From: Croceicoccus ponticola
GTDB taxonomy: Bacteria > Pseudomonadota > Alphaproteobacteria > Sphingomonadales > Sphingomonadaceae
Assembly (NCBI RefSeq): GCF_004004515.1
Contig: NZ_RXOL01000004.1
Coordinates: 272,790 to 336,789 of the forward strand
DNA length: 64,000 nucleotides
Direction: 5' to 3'
Positions 17,694 to 25,717 of the stretch are shown here, piece after piece. Under the pieces are notes generated by a model. It was given only the letters and a program-made list of their open reading frames with translations, was not told the origin of the DNA and made no database searches. A program made the position numbers and the translations under genes. Position 1 is the stretch's first letter. The number at the start of each line of letters is the position of its first letter.

Positions 17694-17730
17694 AAAAGGG
17701 TAGTCGCTCCCCTTGCCGCGGCTACCTAGG
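17694..17730. promoter_or_regulatory. back-to-back regulatory boxes between divergent SDR genes
   Basis: On the minus strand CTACCCTTTT occupies 17703-17694, facing the SDR at 17624. On the plus strand CCCTTGCCGC (17710-17719) with CTAGG at 17726-17730 faces the SDR at 17778. GGTAGTCGC (17699-17707) and GCGGCTACC (17718-17726) also form an 8-of-9 inverted repeat. Each box has an exact 10-mer partner elsewhere in the window (13513 and 8408). Confidence 0.4.
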
Positions 17731-17777
17731 AGAGACGCCAAGCACTTTTTTTAAAATTTACGGGAAAGGATCGTTCT

Positions 17778-18539
17778 ATGGACCTCGGCCTCAAAGGCAT
17801 GAAAGCCATCCTCGTCGGCGCCAACGGCGGCATTGGCCGCAAGGTCGCACAGGCACTCGCAGCCGAAGGTTGCCACGTCGCGATCTGCGGACGTACGCAG
17901 GACAAGGTCGACAAGGTCGTCGGCGAACTTTCGCCCACCGGCGTCACCGTCTATTCCGAAGCGCTCGACGTGACCGAACCGACTTCGGTCCCGGCCTTCG
18001 TCGAAAAGGCCGCCGGCGCGTTGGGCGGTTGCGACATCTTCATCAGCTTTACCTCCGCCAATCCGGGCACCGATACCGACGACTGCTGGGAAACGATCCT
18101 GCGCGCCGACATCCTGCCGATGCGTCGCGGCATCGAAGCAGCCATGCCCTACCTCGAAAAATCGGACGCAGGCTCGATCATCTGCATGAGCTCGACCGGC
18201 GCGGTAGAGGAATTCATGGGCGTGCAGCCCTACAACGCGCTGAAGGCGGCGGTGATGAACTATGCCGCCGGCTTGTCGCAGAAGCTTGCGCCGCAGGGCA
18301 TCCGCGCCAACTGCATCACGCCCGGCCCTGTGATGACCGACGACGGCCCGTGGAACTACATCAAGGACAACATGACCGAATTCTACGACGGCATCATGGC
18401 GCAGATCCCGATGGGCCGCATGACCACCGGCGAAGAACTGGCCAAGACGATCGCGTTCGTCGCCTCGCCCGCGTGCAAGGCGATGACCGGCGCGAACATC
18501 GTCGTCGACGCTGGGTTCACCAAGCGCGTCCAGTTCTGA
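17778..18539 (+). CDS. short-chain dehydrogenase/reductase (SDR)
   Basis: 253-residue SDR. The glycine motif GANGGIG is at 14-20 (lacking the usual leading Thr), the catalytic set is Ser138/Ser139, Tyr152 and Lys156 (YNALK), and NCITPGP near 180 and the C-terminal GANIVVDAGF are typical of classical SDRs. The structural NNAG motif is replaced by FTSAN near 91-95, an unusual substitution. AAGGA precedes ATG 17778. It leads the plus-strand group with two Rieske oxygenases, although a 194-base gap with a hairpin separates it from them. A hydroxy-compound dehydrogenase is likely. Confidence 0.88.
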   Translation: MDLGLKGMKAILVGANGGIGRKVAQALAAEGCHVAICGRTQDKVDKVVGELSPTGVTVYSEALDVTEPTSVPAFVEKAAGALGGCDIFISFTSANPGTDTDDCWETILRADILPMRRGIEAAMPYLEKSDAGSIICMSSTGAVEEFMGVQPYNALKAAVMNYAAGLSQKLAPQGIRANCITPGPVMTDDGPWNYIKDNMTEFYDGIMAQIPMGRMTTGEELAKTIAFVASPACKAMTGANIVVDAGFTKRVQF

Positions 18540-18561
18540 TCGTTCGGAATTGATCCCCCGA

Positions 18562-18590
18562 GCGTCGGGCCGTGCGCGCGGCCACGACGC
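18562..18590 (+). terminator. GC-rich hairpin after SDR gene
   Basis: GCGTCGGGCCG pairs with CGGCC-a-CGACGC across a 6-base loop (11 paired bases, one bulge), 22 bases past the SDR stop. There is no T-tract, so it may attenuate rather than end transcription before the Rieske genes. Confidence 0.4.
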
Positions 18591-18733
18591 CAACGACCCG
18601 CCCCGCCCCTAGTGCGCCTGACCTAGTCAAAAGCGCAGGGGTGGGGCCGGGCTTTTCTTGACCCTGATCAAGGGCCGCCAGTCCGGCACAAGGTAAACTC
18701 TTCCTCGAAATGAAAACGAGGAGGATTGCCGAC

Positions 18734-20134
18734 ATGGCAGAAGCAGATCCGCGCGGGCAGCTTGAACGCGCACGCTGCCCCGGTCCGGGCTGGGAAGACA
18801 TCCTGGCCGCCGACGACATCCAGCCGCCCGCCTTCATGGCGAAGGACAGCTACGAATATCTCGGCTCCGAACCGATCGATGCCGCGCGGTACTACGACCC
18901 CGAATTCTTTCGCGCCGAATGCGATCGGATGTGGCCGAACGTCTGGCAATTCGCCACGCGCGAAGAAGACATGCCCGAGCCGGGCGATTACGTCACTTAC
19001 GACAACGCAGGGCGATCGTACCTGATCGTGCGGCAGGAAGACGGTTCGGTCCGCGCCTTTCACAACGTGTGCCTGCATCGCGGGCGGAAGCTGAAAACCG
19101 ATTGCGGCTCGGCCGAAAAGTTCGTCTGCCCGTTCCACGCCTTTACGTGGAACACGGATGGCACGTTGAACTCGATCCCCTGCCGCTGGGACTTCGGTCA
19201 CTTGTCCGACGACGCGATGAAGCTGCCCGAAGCCAGCGTAGCGCAGTGGGGCGGGTACATTTTCGTGCGCGAGGCCGACGAAGGTCCGGTGATCGAGGAA
19301 TTCCTCGCCCCCCTGCCCGAATTCTTTGCACAATGGCGGCACGAGGATTGCACCACCGTCGCATGGGTCGGCAAGGTCGTCGACGCAAACTGGAAGATCA
19401 CGATGGAAGCTTTCATGGAAAGCTACCACGCCTATGCCACGCATCCGCAGTTGATGCCGTTCACCGGCGATGCCAACGCCGCCTATCACGTGCTGGGCGA
19501 ACATGTGAACGTGAACTACACGCCGTTTGGCACGATCAGCCCCCATGTCGCGCGCCACGAATTGCCGCAGCAGTGGATCGTCGACGAATTCGTTAAGTAC
19601 AACGGCCGCAGCGCCGACAACTACGACCCCGAAAACGACCAGTTCAACATCGCCGTGCCCGACGGATTGACCGCGCGGCAGGCACTGGGACAGGCGATGC
19701 GCGCGTCGAGCGAGCGGGCGTTTGGCGGCGATTATTCGCAAGTATCCGAAAGCGAACTGCTCGACGCGCTGGTCTATAACGTCTTTCCCAACTTCGCGCC
19801 GTGGGGCGGGTTCATGCCCAACATCGTCTATCGCTGGCGCCCATGGCCCGATCAGGATCGCTGCCTGATGGAAGTGCGCGTGCTGGCCCGTGTGCCACAA
19901 GGCCAGCCGCGCCCGGCAGGCATTTCGATGCACATGCTGTCCGACGATGAAAAGTGGGCCGATGCTCCCGAACTCGGCGTGCTGGGCGGCGTGGTCGATC
20001 AGGACATGGAAAACATGATGCTGACCCACGAAGGGCTGAAGGCGTCGAAGAACCAACGCGTCGAACTGGGCGACTATCAGGAAGTGCGCATCCGCCATTT
20101 CCACCAGGTGCTCGACCGCTATCTGAACCGTTGA
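18734..20134 (+). CDS. Rieske non-heme iron oxygenase alpha subunit (third subgroup)
   Basis: 466-residue oxygenase distinct from the other five in the window, with a longer N-terminus. Rieske ligands are Cys113/His115 (CLHRGR) and Cys132/His135 (CPFHAF, where the usual Gly-Trp is Ala-Phe). The iron site is MESYH-HPQ with His232 and His237, and Glu229 at the bridging position. The start is ATG 18734, 10 bases after AGGAGG; an in-frame ATG 8 codons earlier contains that site. A second Rieske alpha subunit begins 14 bases after its stop. Two alpha subunits side by side suggest two successive oxygenations or a hetero-oligomer. Confidence 0.92.
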   Translation: MAEADPRGQLERARCPGPGWEDILAADDIQPPAFMAKDSYEYLGSEPIDAARYYDPEFFRAECDRMWPNVWQFATREEDMPEPGDYVTYDNAGRSYLIVRQEDGSVRAFHNVCLHRGRKLKTDCGSAEKFVCPFHAFTWNTDGTLNSIPCRWDFGHLSDDAMKLPEASVAQWGGYIFVREADEGPVIEEFLAPLPEFFAQWRHEDCTTVAWVGKVVDANWKITMEAFMESYHAYATHPQLMPFTGDANAAYHVLGEHVNVNYTPFGTISPHVARHELPQQWIVDEFVKYNGRSADNYDPENDQFNIAVPDGLTARQALGQAMRASSERAFGGDYSQVSESELLDALVYNVFPNFAPWGGFMPNIVYRWRPWPDQDRCLMEVRVLARVPQGQPRPAGISMHMLSDDEKWADAPELGVLGGVVDQDMENMMLTHEGLKASKNQRVELGDYQEVRIRHFHQVLDRYLNR

Positions 20135-20148
20135 AAGGAACCGGAGTG

Positions 20149-21333
20149 ATGACCGACCTTTACGAAAAATACGGCGATATCGCCGAACGCATGCTGCACT
20201 TCGTCGAAAGCCGCACGACCGATCAGGCCAGATCCACCATGCGCGTGCCGGTTGAGAATTATCTCGACCCCGCGCGGTGGGAGCGGGAGAAGGAGCGCCT
20301 GTTCAAGCGACTGCCGCTGATGCTGGCGCTGACGATCGAGCTGCCGGAGAAGAACGACTACAAGGCGATGACGGTGATGGACCTGCCCGTCATCATCACG
20401 CGCGGCAAGGACGGCAAGGCCCGGGCCTTTCTCAACGTGTGCAAGCACCGCGCCGCGCATCTTGCCGCCGACGGCAAGGGAAATTGTTCGCGCTTTTCGT
20501 GTCCCTATCACGGCTGGACTTATGCCAACGACGGCAAGCTGCTGGGCATCGCAGAGGCGAGCACCTTTGGCGAGGTGGACCGCAGCCAGCTCAACATGAC
20601 CGAACTGCCGTGCGACGAAGTGGCGGGGATGATCTTCGTCATCCTGACCCCCGGCCTTGCCATCGACGCGCGCGAATGGCTGGGCGGGATGTACGACGAT
20701 TTCGCCGCGCTGAAGCTGGAGAGCTGGTATTTCCACAAGTCGCGCGAAATGCCGGGCGCCAACTGGAAGGTCGCCTATGACGGCTATCTCGAAGGGTATC
20801 ACTTTGCTGCGGCGCATACCGAAACGGTTGCGCCCCGATCGCCATCCAACCGCGCCCATTACGAAGGGTTCGGCCCGCATATCCGACTGGGTTTTCCGCA
20901 GCGTTCGATCACCGATCTGAAGGACGTGCCCCGCGATCAGTGGGGACATCGCGAAAACAACGGCTACGATTTCATCCGGATGCTGTTTCCCAACTTCGCG
21001 CTCTTCCTCGCGCCCGAAATGTGCCAGTTCGCACAGCTGTTCCCCGGCGATGCGCCGGATCGGAACGTGACGATCATGAACTACGTCTTCCCGTCCAAAC
21101 CGGAAACGGAGGAGGAGATGCGCAAGCTCGACGAGATGTGCGACTTCTTCTTCAAGGTGGTGGAGACCGAAGACTACGACCTTGGCCTGCAGGTGCAGAA
21201 CGGGCTGGAATCGGGCGCGATGACGCACCAGACTTTCGGTCGGAACGAACCGGGCAACCAGTTCTTCCACAAATGGGTAGACTATTACCTCGACGAAAGC
21301 GGGCAGACGCCAATGCCGGTGATGAAGGCATGA
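20149..21333 (+). CDS. Rieske non-heme iron oxygenase alpha subunit (compact type)
   Basis: 394-residue oxygenase, paralogue of 12192-13379. Rieske ligands are Cys98/His100 (CKHRAA) and Cys118/His121 (CPYHGW). The iron site LEGYH has His218; the second ligand His223 lies in an HTE context where relatives have HPE/HPQ. Glu215 is at the bridging position. ATG at 20149 has AAGGA about 10 bases upstream. It lies directly behind another Rieske alpha subunit and ahead of a strong hairpin. No reductase is encoded nearby, so electrons probably come from a shared ferredoxin system, perhaps the ferredoxin at 29965. Confidence 0.92.
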   Translation: MTDLYEKYGDIAERMLHFVESRTTDQARSTMRVPVENYLDPARWEREKERLFKRLPLMLALTIELPEKNDYKAMTVMDLPVIITRGKDGKARAFLNVCKHRAAHLAADGKGNCSRFSCPYHGWTYANDGKLLGIAEASTFGEVDRSQLNMTELPCDEVAGMIFVILTPGLAIDAREWLGGMYDDFAALKLESWYFHKSREMPGANWKVAYDGYLEGYHFAAAHTETVAPRSPSNRAHYEGFGPHIRLGFPQRSITDLKDVPRDQWGHRENNGYDFIRMLFPNFALFLAPEMCQFAQLFPGDAPDRNVTIMNYVFPSKPETEEEMRKLDEMCDFFFKVVETEDYDLGLQVQNGLESGAMTHQTFGRNEPGNQFFHKWVDYYLDESGQTPMPVMKA

Positions 21334-21339
21334 CGCGGT

Positions 21340-21370
21340 GGGCGCGATGGCAGCGATCGCCATCGCGCCC
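21340..21370. terminator. bidirectional hairpin between convergent genes
   Basis: A perfect 12-bp stem, GGGCGCGATGGC (21340-21351) with its complement at 21359-21370, and a 7-base loop fill the 42-base gap between the Rieske gene and the converging oxidoreductase gene. It lacks T-runs on either side, yet its position fits a shared transcription-end hairpin. Confidence 0.6.
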
Positions 21371-21375
21371 ATCGG

Positions 21376-22389
21376 TCACGCGAGTTTCAGCACCAGTTTG
21401 CCAGTGTTCTGACCGGAAAACAGACGCATGAAGGCATCGTAACTGTTCTCGATCCCTTCCTGCACGTCTTCGTCGATGCGCATCTTCCCTTCGGCAATCC
21501 ACTTGGCGACCTGCGCCCCGCCTTCGGCAAAGCGGGGGGCGTAATCCATGATGAGATACCCGTGGATCGTGGCCTGATGGACAAGCACCTGCCACAGGTT
21601 CTTCAACCCGTGCCGTTCAGTCGAATTGTATTCGCTGATCAACCCGCACAAAACGATGCGTGCCTTTTTGGCGAGGTTGAAGACTTCGGCCTCCAGAATG
21701 TCGCCGCCGACGTTTTCGAACACCATGTCCAGCCCGTTCGGCGCGGCCTGTGCGATTTCATCACGCAGCTGCTCCTGGCTCTTGCCGCGATAGTCGATGG
21801 CGACGTCGAAGCCGTAATCGTCGATCAGCCGGCGGCATTTTTCCGCGCCACCCGCGATGCCGATGACTCGGCAGCCGCAGATCTTGCCGATCTGCCCCAC
21901 GACCGAACCAACCGCGCCGGCCGCCCCGCTGACACACAGTGTTTCGCCCGCCTTGGGCTTAGCGATTTCCAGCATTCCGAAATAGGCGGTGAGGCCGACG
22001 GCTCCCATCGCGGACAGGAAATGCGACGGGCTTGGGGCCAGCGAAATGTCGATCGGCGACGTGAAATGTTCGGGCGAAACCGCGCTGTATTCCTCGATGC
22101 CGTTCAGGCCGAGCGCCCAGCTGCCTACCGGATAGTCGGCGTTATCGCTGGCGACCACTTCGCCCACTGTGGTCGCACGCACCGGATCGCCCAGCGGGAT
22201 CGGCGGCATGTAGCTCGGTTCGTCCGACATCCAGCCACGTTGCGCAGGGTCGAGCGAGCAGTATTGGTTGCGCATGACGAAACCGCCCGGCGGCGGCGAC
22301 GGGATGGCTTCTTCCACCAAGGCGAAATCGTCGGGAACAGGGTCGCCCACCGGGCGGCGGCGCAGCAGGAAGCGGCGGTTGGTCGTCAT
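21376..22389 (-). CDS. medium-chain NADP-dependent alkenal/oxo reductase (PTGR/curcumin-reductase type)
   Basis: 337-residue zinc-free medium-chain dehydrogenase/reductase of the prostaglandin reductase/leukotriene B4 dehydrogenase group, which reduces alpha,beta-unsaturated carbonyl bonds with NADPH. The opening MTTNRRFLLRRRPVGDP, the nucleotide loop SGAAGAVGSVVGQIGK near 149-164, a basic GGAEKCRRL that fits NADP(H), and FENVGGD near 226-232 are typical; structural zinc cysteines are absent. ATG 22389 has AAGGA 11 bases upstream. It is divergent from a TonB receptor and similar to 25718-26728, which has the same arrangement. It could saturate an enone in a degradation intermediate. Confidence 0.88.
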   Translation of the reverse strand: MTTNRRFLLRRRPVGDPVPDDFALVEEAIPSPPPGGFVMRNQYCSLDPAQRGWMSDEPSYMPPIPLGDPVRATTVGEVVASDNADYPVGSWALGLNGIEEYSAVSPEHFTSPIDISLAPSPSHFLSAMGAVGLTAYFGMLEIAKPKAGETLCVSGAAGAVGSVVGQIGKICGCRVIGIAGGAEKCRRLIDDYGFDVAIDYRGKSQEQLRDEIAQAAPNGLDMVFENVGGDILEAEVFNLAKKARIVLCGLISEYNSTERHGLKNLWQVLVHQATIHGYLIMDYAPRFAEGGAQVAKWIAEGKMRIDEDVQEGIENSYDAFMRLFSGQNTGKLVLKLA

Positions 22390-22446
22390 GCTTGGTAATC
22401 CTTTCAGAACATGCCGATTTACGTCGACTTGTGTCCCTGATGCCGC

Positions 22447-22466
22447 ACCTGTGAAAAATGGCAGGT
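22447..22466. promoter_or_regulatory. ACCTG-N10-CAGGT inverted repeat in divergent promoter region
   Basis: ACCTG (22447-22451) and CAGGT (22462-22466) are separated by 10 bases, between the oxidoreductase (minus) and TonB receptor (plus) starts. The same arms and spacing occur at 13465-13484, and a one-base variant occurs at 26787-26806. It is a candidate operator. Confidence 0.5.
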
Positions 22467-22555
22467 AACGAATTGCCCTATGCTGGTCGAAAGGGCGATC
22501 AGACAAAAAAGGCCGCGCGTGGAATGCGGCTGTCGCAAAACAGGGAAGACTCCTA

Positions 22556-24808
22556 GTGACCAACCGCAAATTCGTTTTCGCAGCTCTTGCTGCAAGCACC
22601 GCGCTGACCGGCGCTGTCCCTGCATTCGCGCAGGACGTGCAGACCGAGCAGCAAGCAGCAGTTCCCGGCGAAATCATCGTTACCGCCCGCCGCCGCGAAG
22701 AAGCGCTGCAGGATACGCCGGTCGCCGTGACCGCCGTCAACGCCCAGATGATCGCCGACAAGGCCGCCGTAAACATCGGCGACCTTATGGGCACCGCGCC
22801 AAACCTTATCATCACCAACCAAAATTCGGGCGCCGCCGCCGCGAACCTGTCGATCCGCGGCCTGACTTATGCCGACGTCGAAAAGTCGCAGGAACCGACC
22901 GTGGGCGTCGTCGTCGACGGTGTCTTCATCGGCACCAGCACCGGCCAGTTCTTCGACTTCTTCGACATCGAACAGATCGAAGTCCTGCGCGGTCCGCAGG
23001 GCACGCTGTTCGGCCGCAACACCATCGGCGGCGTTGTCAACATCCGCCGCAGCCGCCCGACCGGCAACCTTGGCGTCAAGGCCGAAGCTTCGTACGGCAA
23101 GTTCAACACGCTCGCCACGCGCGCCGTGGTCAACCTGCCCGTGCTGGGTGACGTGCTGTCGTCGAAGTTCTTCTACTTCCACAACGAAAGCGACGGCTGG
23201 TACCGCCAGGGCCAGACGGGCGAGCGTCGTGGCTTCACGAACAACGAAAACTTCGGCGCGAGCTTCCTGTTCGATCCGGGCAGCGGCTTCGATGCCCTCC
23301 TCACCGTCGAAAAGCAGGTTCAGAAGTTCGACCCCGCGGTAGCAAACCTGACCAACAGCAGCGAACTGTTCTGCGGCCTGATCCCCGCCGAACAGTGTGG
23401 CCGCAACGGCACAGACGACCTTTACACCGTGTTCGGCGATGCCAACGTTTCGAACTATTCGGCGCCTGCCATCACCTTTGAAATGAACGGCGACCTGGGC
23501 GACATCAGCCTGACGTCGGTCACCGGCTATCGCGAATCGAAGGAAGGCCAGACGCAGGACTTCGACGCTTCGTCGACCGACCTTTATTACGTGTTCCGCG
23601 ATCAGGAATATGACCAGTTCAGTCAGGAAGTACGCGCTGCCGGCGACGTCGGCTCGTCCTTCGACTATGTCGTGGGCGCCTATTACTTCTCGTCCAACTA
23701 TGAACTGGATCAGTGGACCCGCCTGTTCGCATTCGACAATACTGTCGATCCGCGCGACTACGACACCAACCCGCAGCATGTCGAAGGCAAGACCCGTTCG
23801 GTCGCGGTATTCGGCGACTTCAACTGGGCCTTTGCTGAAACGCTTCGCCTTTCGTTCGGCGGTCGTTTCACGCGTGACAAGAAGTCGCTGTCGAATGCAT
23901 TCGGCGGCAACCTGATCGGTCAGGGTTCGGACACCTTCAAGAAGTTCACGCCCAAGGTCGGCATCGACTGGCGCCCGAACGACGACATGATGCTCTATGC
24001 TTCGTGGTCGCAAGGTTACCGTTCGGGCGGCTTCAGCCCGCGCGCCGGTTCGGCCGCTCGTGCCAGCCAGTCCTACGGTCCCGAAACAGTCGACAGCTAC
24101 GAAGTGGGCGGCAAGTTCACGATGGGCGTCGTCCAGCTGAACCTCGCCGGTTTCGTGTCGAAGTACGATGCGCTGCAGCAGAACAACACGCTGTTCTGCG
24201 CAACGTGCGCAACGCAGAACGAGACGATCACCTCCAACGTCGGTTCCGCCACGATCAAGGGTCTCGAAGCGGACTTCACCGCCCGCCTGACACCCGACTT
24301 CGTGTTGAACGGTGCGCTTGGCATACTGGATTCCAAGTTCAAGGACTTCATCGTGGGCGGCATTTCGCCGGCCGATGGCGCGACGGTCATTCCGTTCGAC
24401 TTCTCGGGCAACGACCTGATCTACAACCCGGACATGACCGCATCGCTTTCGGCGACCTACACCCAGCCGACCAGCTTCGGTGAAATGGTGGGTAACGTGG
24501 GTTACCGCTATATCGGACGTTACGATCAACAGATCTCGATCGGCGGACTGAGCGGCGATCTGGCCAATGGCCCGGTCACTGTCGAAGGCAACGACCCGCG
24601 CGTGCGCACCGATGCCCAGAACCTGGTCGACGCATCGCTGACCGCACGTTTCGACCTGGCCGGTGCCGAAGCGCATCTGACCGCATATGGCCGCAACCTG
24701 CTCGATGATCGCGGCATGACCCACGGCTTCACCGTCGGCGGCCTGTGGTCGTTCGGCACGGCGCGCGAACCGCGTAGCTATGGCCTGACGCTCGGCGTCG
24801 AATTCTAA
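22556..24808 (+). CDS. TonB-dependent outer-membrane receptor
   Basis: 750-residue TonB-energised importer. The signal peptide runs MTNRKFVFAALAASTALTG...AFA with cleavage before QDV (about 26), followed by the TonB box EIIVTARR near 39-46, the plug with LRGPQGTLFGRNTIGGVVN near 155-175, and a barrel ending in Phe (GLTLGVEF). The start is GTG at 22556, just after GGAAG; no ATG is suitable. It is divergent from an NADP oxidoreductase and followed by a strong terminator, so it is monocistronic. The four receptors of this window differ enough to suggest different ligands; uptake of a hydrophobic growth substrate is likely here. Confidence 0.92.
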   Translation: MTNRKFVFAALAASTALTGAVPAFAQDVQTEQQAAVPGEIIVTARRREEALQDTPVAVTAVNAQMIADKAAVNIGDLMGTAPNLIITNQNSGAAAANLSIRGLTYADVEKSQEPTVGVVVDGVFIGTSTGQFFDFFDIEQIEVLRGPQGTLFGRNTIGGVVNIRRSRPTGNLGVKAEASYGKFNTLATRAVVNLPVLGDVLSSKFFYFHNESDGWYRQGQTGERRGFTNNENFGASFLFDPGSGFDALLTVEKQVQKFDPAVANLTNSSELFCGLIPAEQCGRNGTDDLYTVFGDANVSNYSAPAITFEMNGDLGDISLTSVTGYRESKEGQTQDFDASSTDLYYVFRDQEYDQFSQEVRAAGDVGSSFDYVVGAYYFSSNYELDQWTRLFAFDNTVDPRDYDTNPQHVEGKTRSVAVFGDFNWAFAETLRLSFGGRFTRDKKSLSNAFGGNLIGQGSDTFKKFTPKVGIDWRPNDDMMLYASWSQGYRSGGFSPRAGSAARASQSYGPETVDSYEVGGKFTMGVVQLNLAGFVSKYDALQQNNTLFCATCATQNETITSNVGSATIKGLEADFTARLTPDFVLNGALGILDSKFKDFIVGGISPADGATVIPFDFSGNDLIYNPDMTASLSATYTQPTSFGEMVGNVGYRYIGRYDQQISIGGLSGDLANGPVTVEGNDPRVRTDAQNLVDASLTARFDLAGAEAHLTAYGRNLLDDRGMTHGFTVGGLWSFGTAREPRSYGLTLGVEF

Positions 24809-24823
24809 GCACGAGCCACAATC

Positions 24824-24865
24824 AAAAAGGGCGGGGGTACCACATGGTGCCCCCGCCCTTTTTTT
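24824..24865 (+). terminator. rho-independent terminator, usable from both strands
   Basis: AAAAAGGGCGGGGGTACC pairs with GGTGCCCCCGCCCTTTTT (one G-T pair) across a 5-base loop, and a 7-base T-run follows. It ends the TonB receptor gene; the A-run on the other side would also serve the converging ThuA-like gene. Confidence 0.9.
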
Positions 24866-24915
24866 GTGCGATTAAAAGGTGAAGCGCGATCCGGCGGATC
24901 ACGCACCGGACCGCC

Positions 24916-25713
24916 TCAGCCTTGCGCGACCCAGCGGATCGCGTTCTCGACCAGCTTGCGGTAATGCGGGCTTTCGTAAGCGCCCTGTCCGTCGCCGGGC
25001 TGGATATAGACCAAACGCGCATCGCCCACGGTTTTCGCCCATGCGGCAAGATTGCTGCCCGGCGGATGCGCCCAGTCGTCACGACAGTACATCCGCCCTT
25101 CGCAAGCGTGAGTAGCTGACCAGAAATGGTCGGCGGTAAAGCACGCGTTGGAACGCAGCAAAGGTTCGACATCGCCTTCGAACACTTCGGCAAGATACGG
25201 TTCGTCGACCAGATCGAACGTGGCAGGCAGACCTGCGGTCACCGGATGATCGCCGACGACGCTGAATGTCTGCGCGACGTCGTGCGCGAAACCGCTGTCG
25301 AGCACGTGCTTTCCGCGCACTGCTCCGGGTTTGTAAAGAAACCTTCCGCCCAGGATTTCGGCATAGCCTTCCCACGTCGGCCAGCCGGCCAGCGCATGGT
25401 GCAGCGCGACGATCCCCTTGCCGCTGTCGAGCAGGGCGCGCAGCCCTTCTGCGAACCCGGCAGGTGGCGGGACATAGGCGGGAATATGCTCGGGCGCGTC
25501 GAAATCCAGTCCCGGCATGTCGTAAAGGACCAAGACATCGAAATCGCGCATGCCGTCAGGATTCATCAGCAGTGCGGCGGCGGGCTGGTCGACCATCGTG
25601 GCGGAAATGCCCTCCATCCCTTCGAACACCGCGGCAAAGGCGTCGCGCCCGAACGGATGGCCCCGCACCGCGACAAGGCAGCGCAGGGGCGAACGGTAGT
25701 CGATGGTCGGCAC
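24916..25713 (-). CDS. ThuA-domain (trehalose utilisation-like) protein
   Basis: 265-residue class-I-glutaminase-amidotransferase-like fold of the ThuA family, many of which are annotated as sugar-pathway or hypothetical proteins. Visible pieces are LVLYDMPGLDF near 61-71, LLDSGKGIVALHHALAGWPTWEGYAEILGG near 95-124 and DEPYLAEVF near 170, where acidic and His residues line the putative site. The start is GTG 25713, 8 bases after GGAG and 4 bases after the stop of the upstream oxidoreductase, so the two are one operon. No catalytic role can be assigned from sequence; pathway context suggests a hydrolase or isomerase-like accessory activity. Confidence 0.82.
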   Translation of the reverse strand: MPTIDYRSPLRCLVAVRGHPFGRDAFAAVFEGMEGISATMVDQPAAALLMNPDGMRDFDVLVLYDMPGLDFDAPEHIPAYVPPPAGFAEGLRALLDSGKGIVALHHALAGWPTWEGYAEILGGRFLYKPGAVRGKHVLDSGFAHDVAQTFSVVGDHPVTAGLPATFDLVDEPYLAEVFEGDVEPLLRSNACFTADHFWSATHACEGRMYCRDDWAHPPGSNLAAWAKTVGDARLVYIQPGDGQGAYESPHYRKLVENAIRWVAQG

Positions 25714-25717
25714 GCGC

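Noticed and set aside
18617..18639. CCTG and CAGG half-sites upstream of the Rieske pair at 18734
   Set aside because: The spacing is 15 bases, not 10, so the two halves would be on opposite faces relative to the motif found elsewhere; not counted as a member.
18626..18662. Large inverted repeat GTCAAAAGC ... GCTTTTCTTGAC
   Set aside because: The right arm has a 3-base insertion and the loop is 16 bases; too imperfect to call a regulatory structure.
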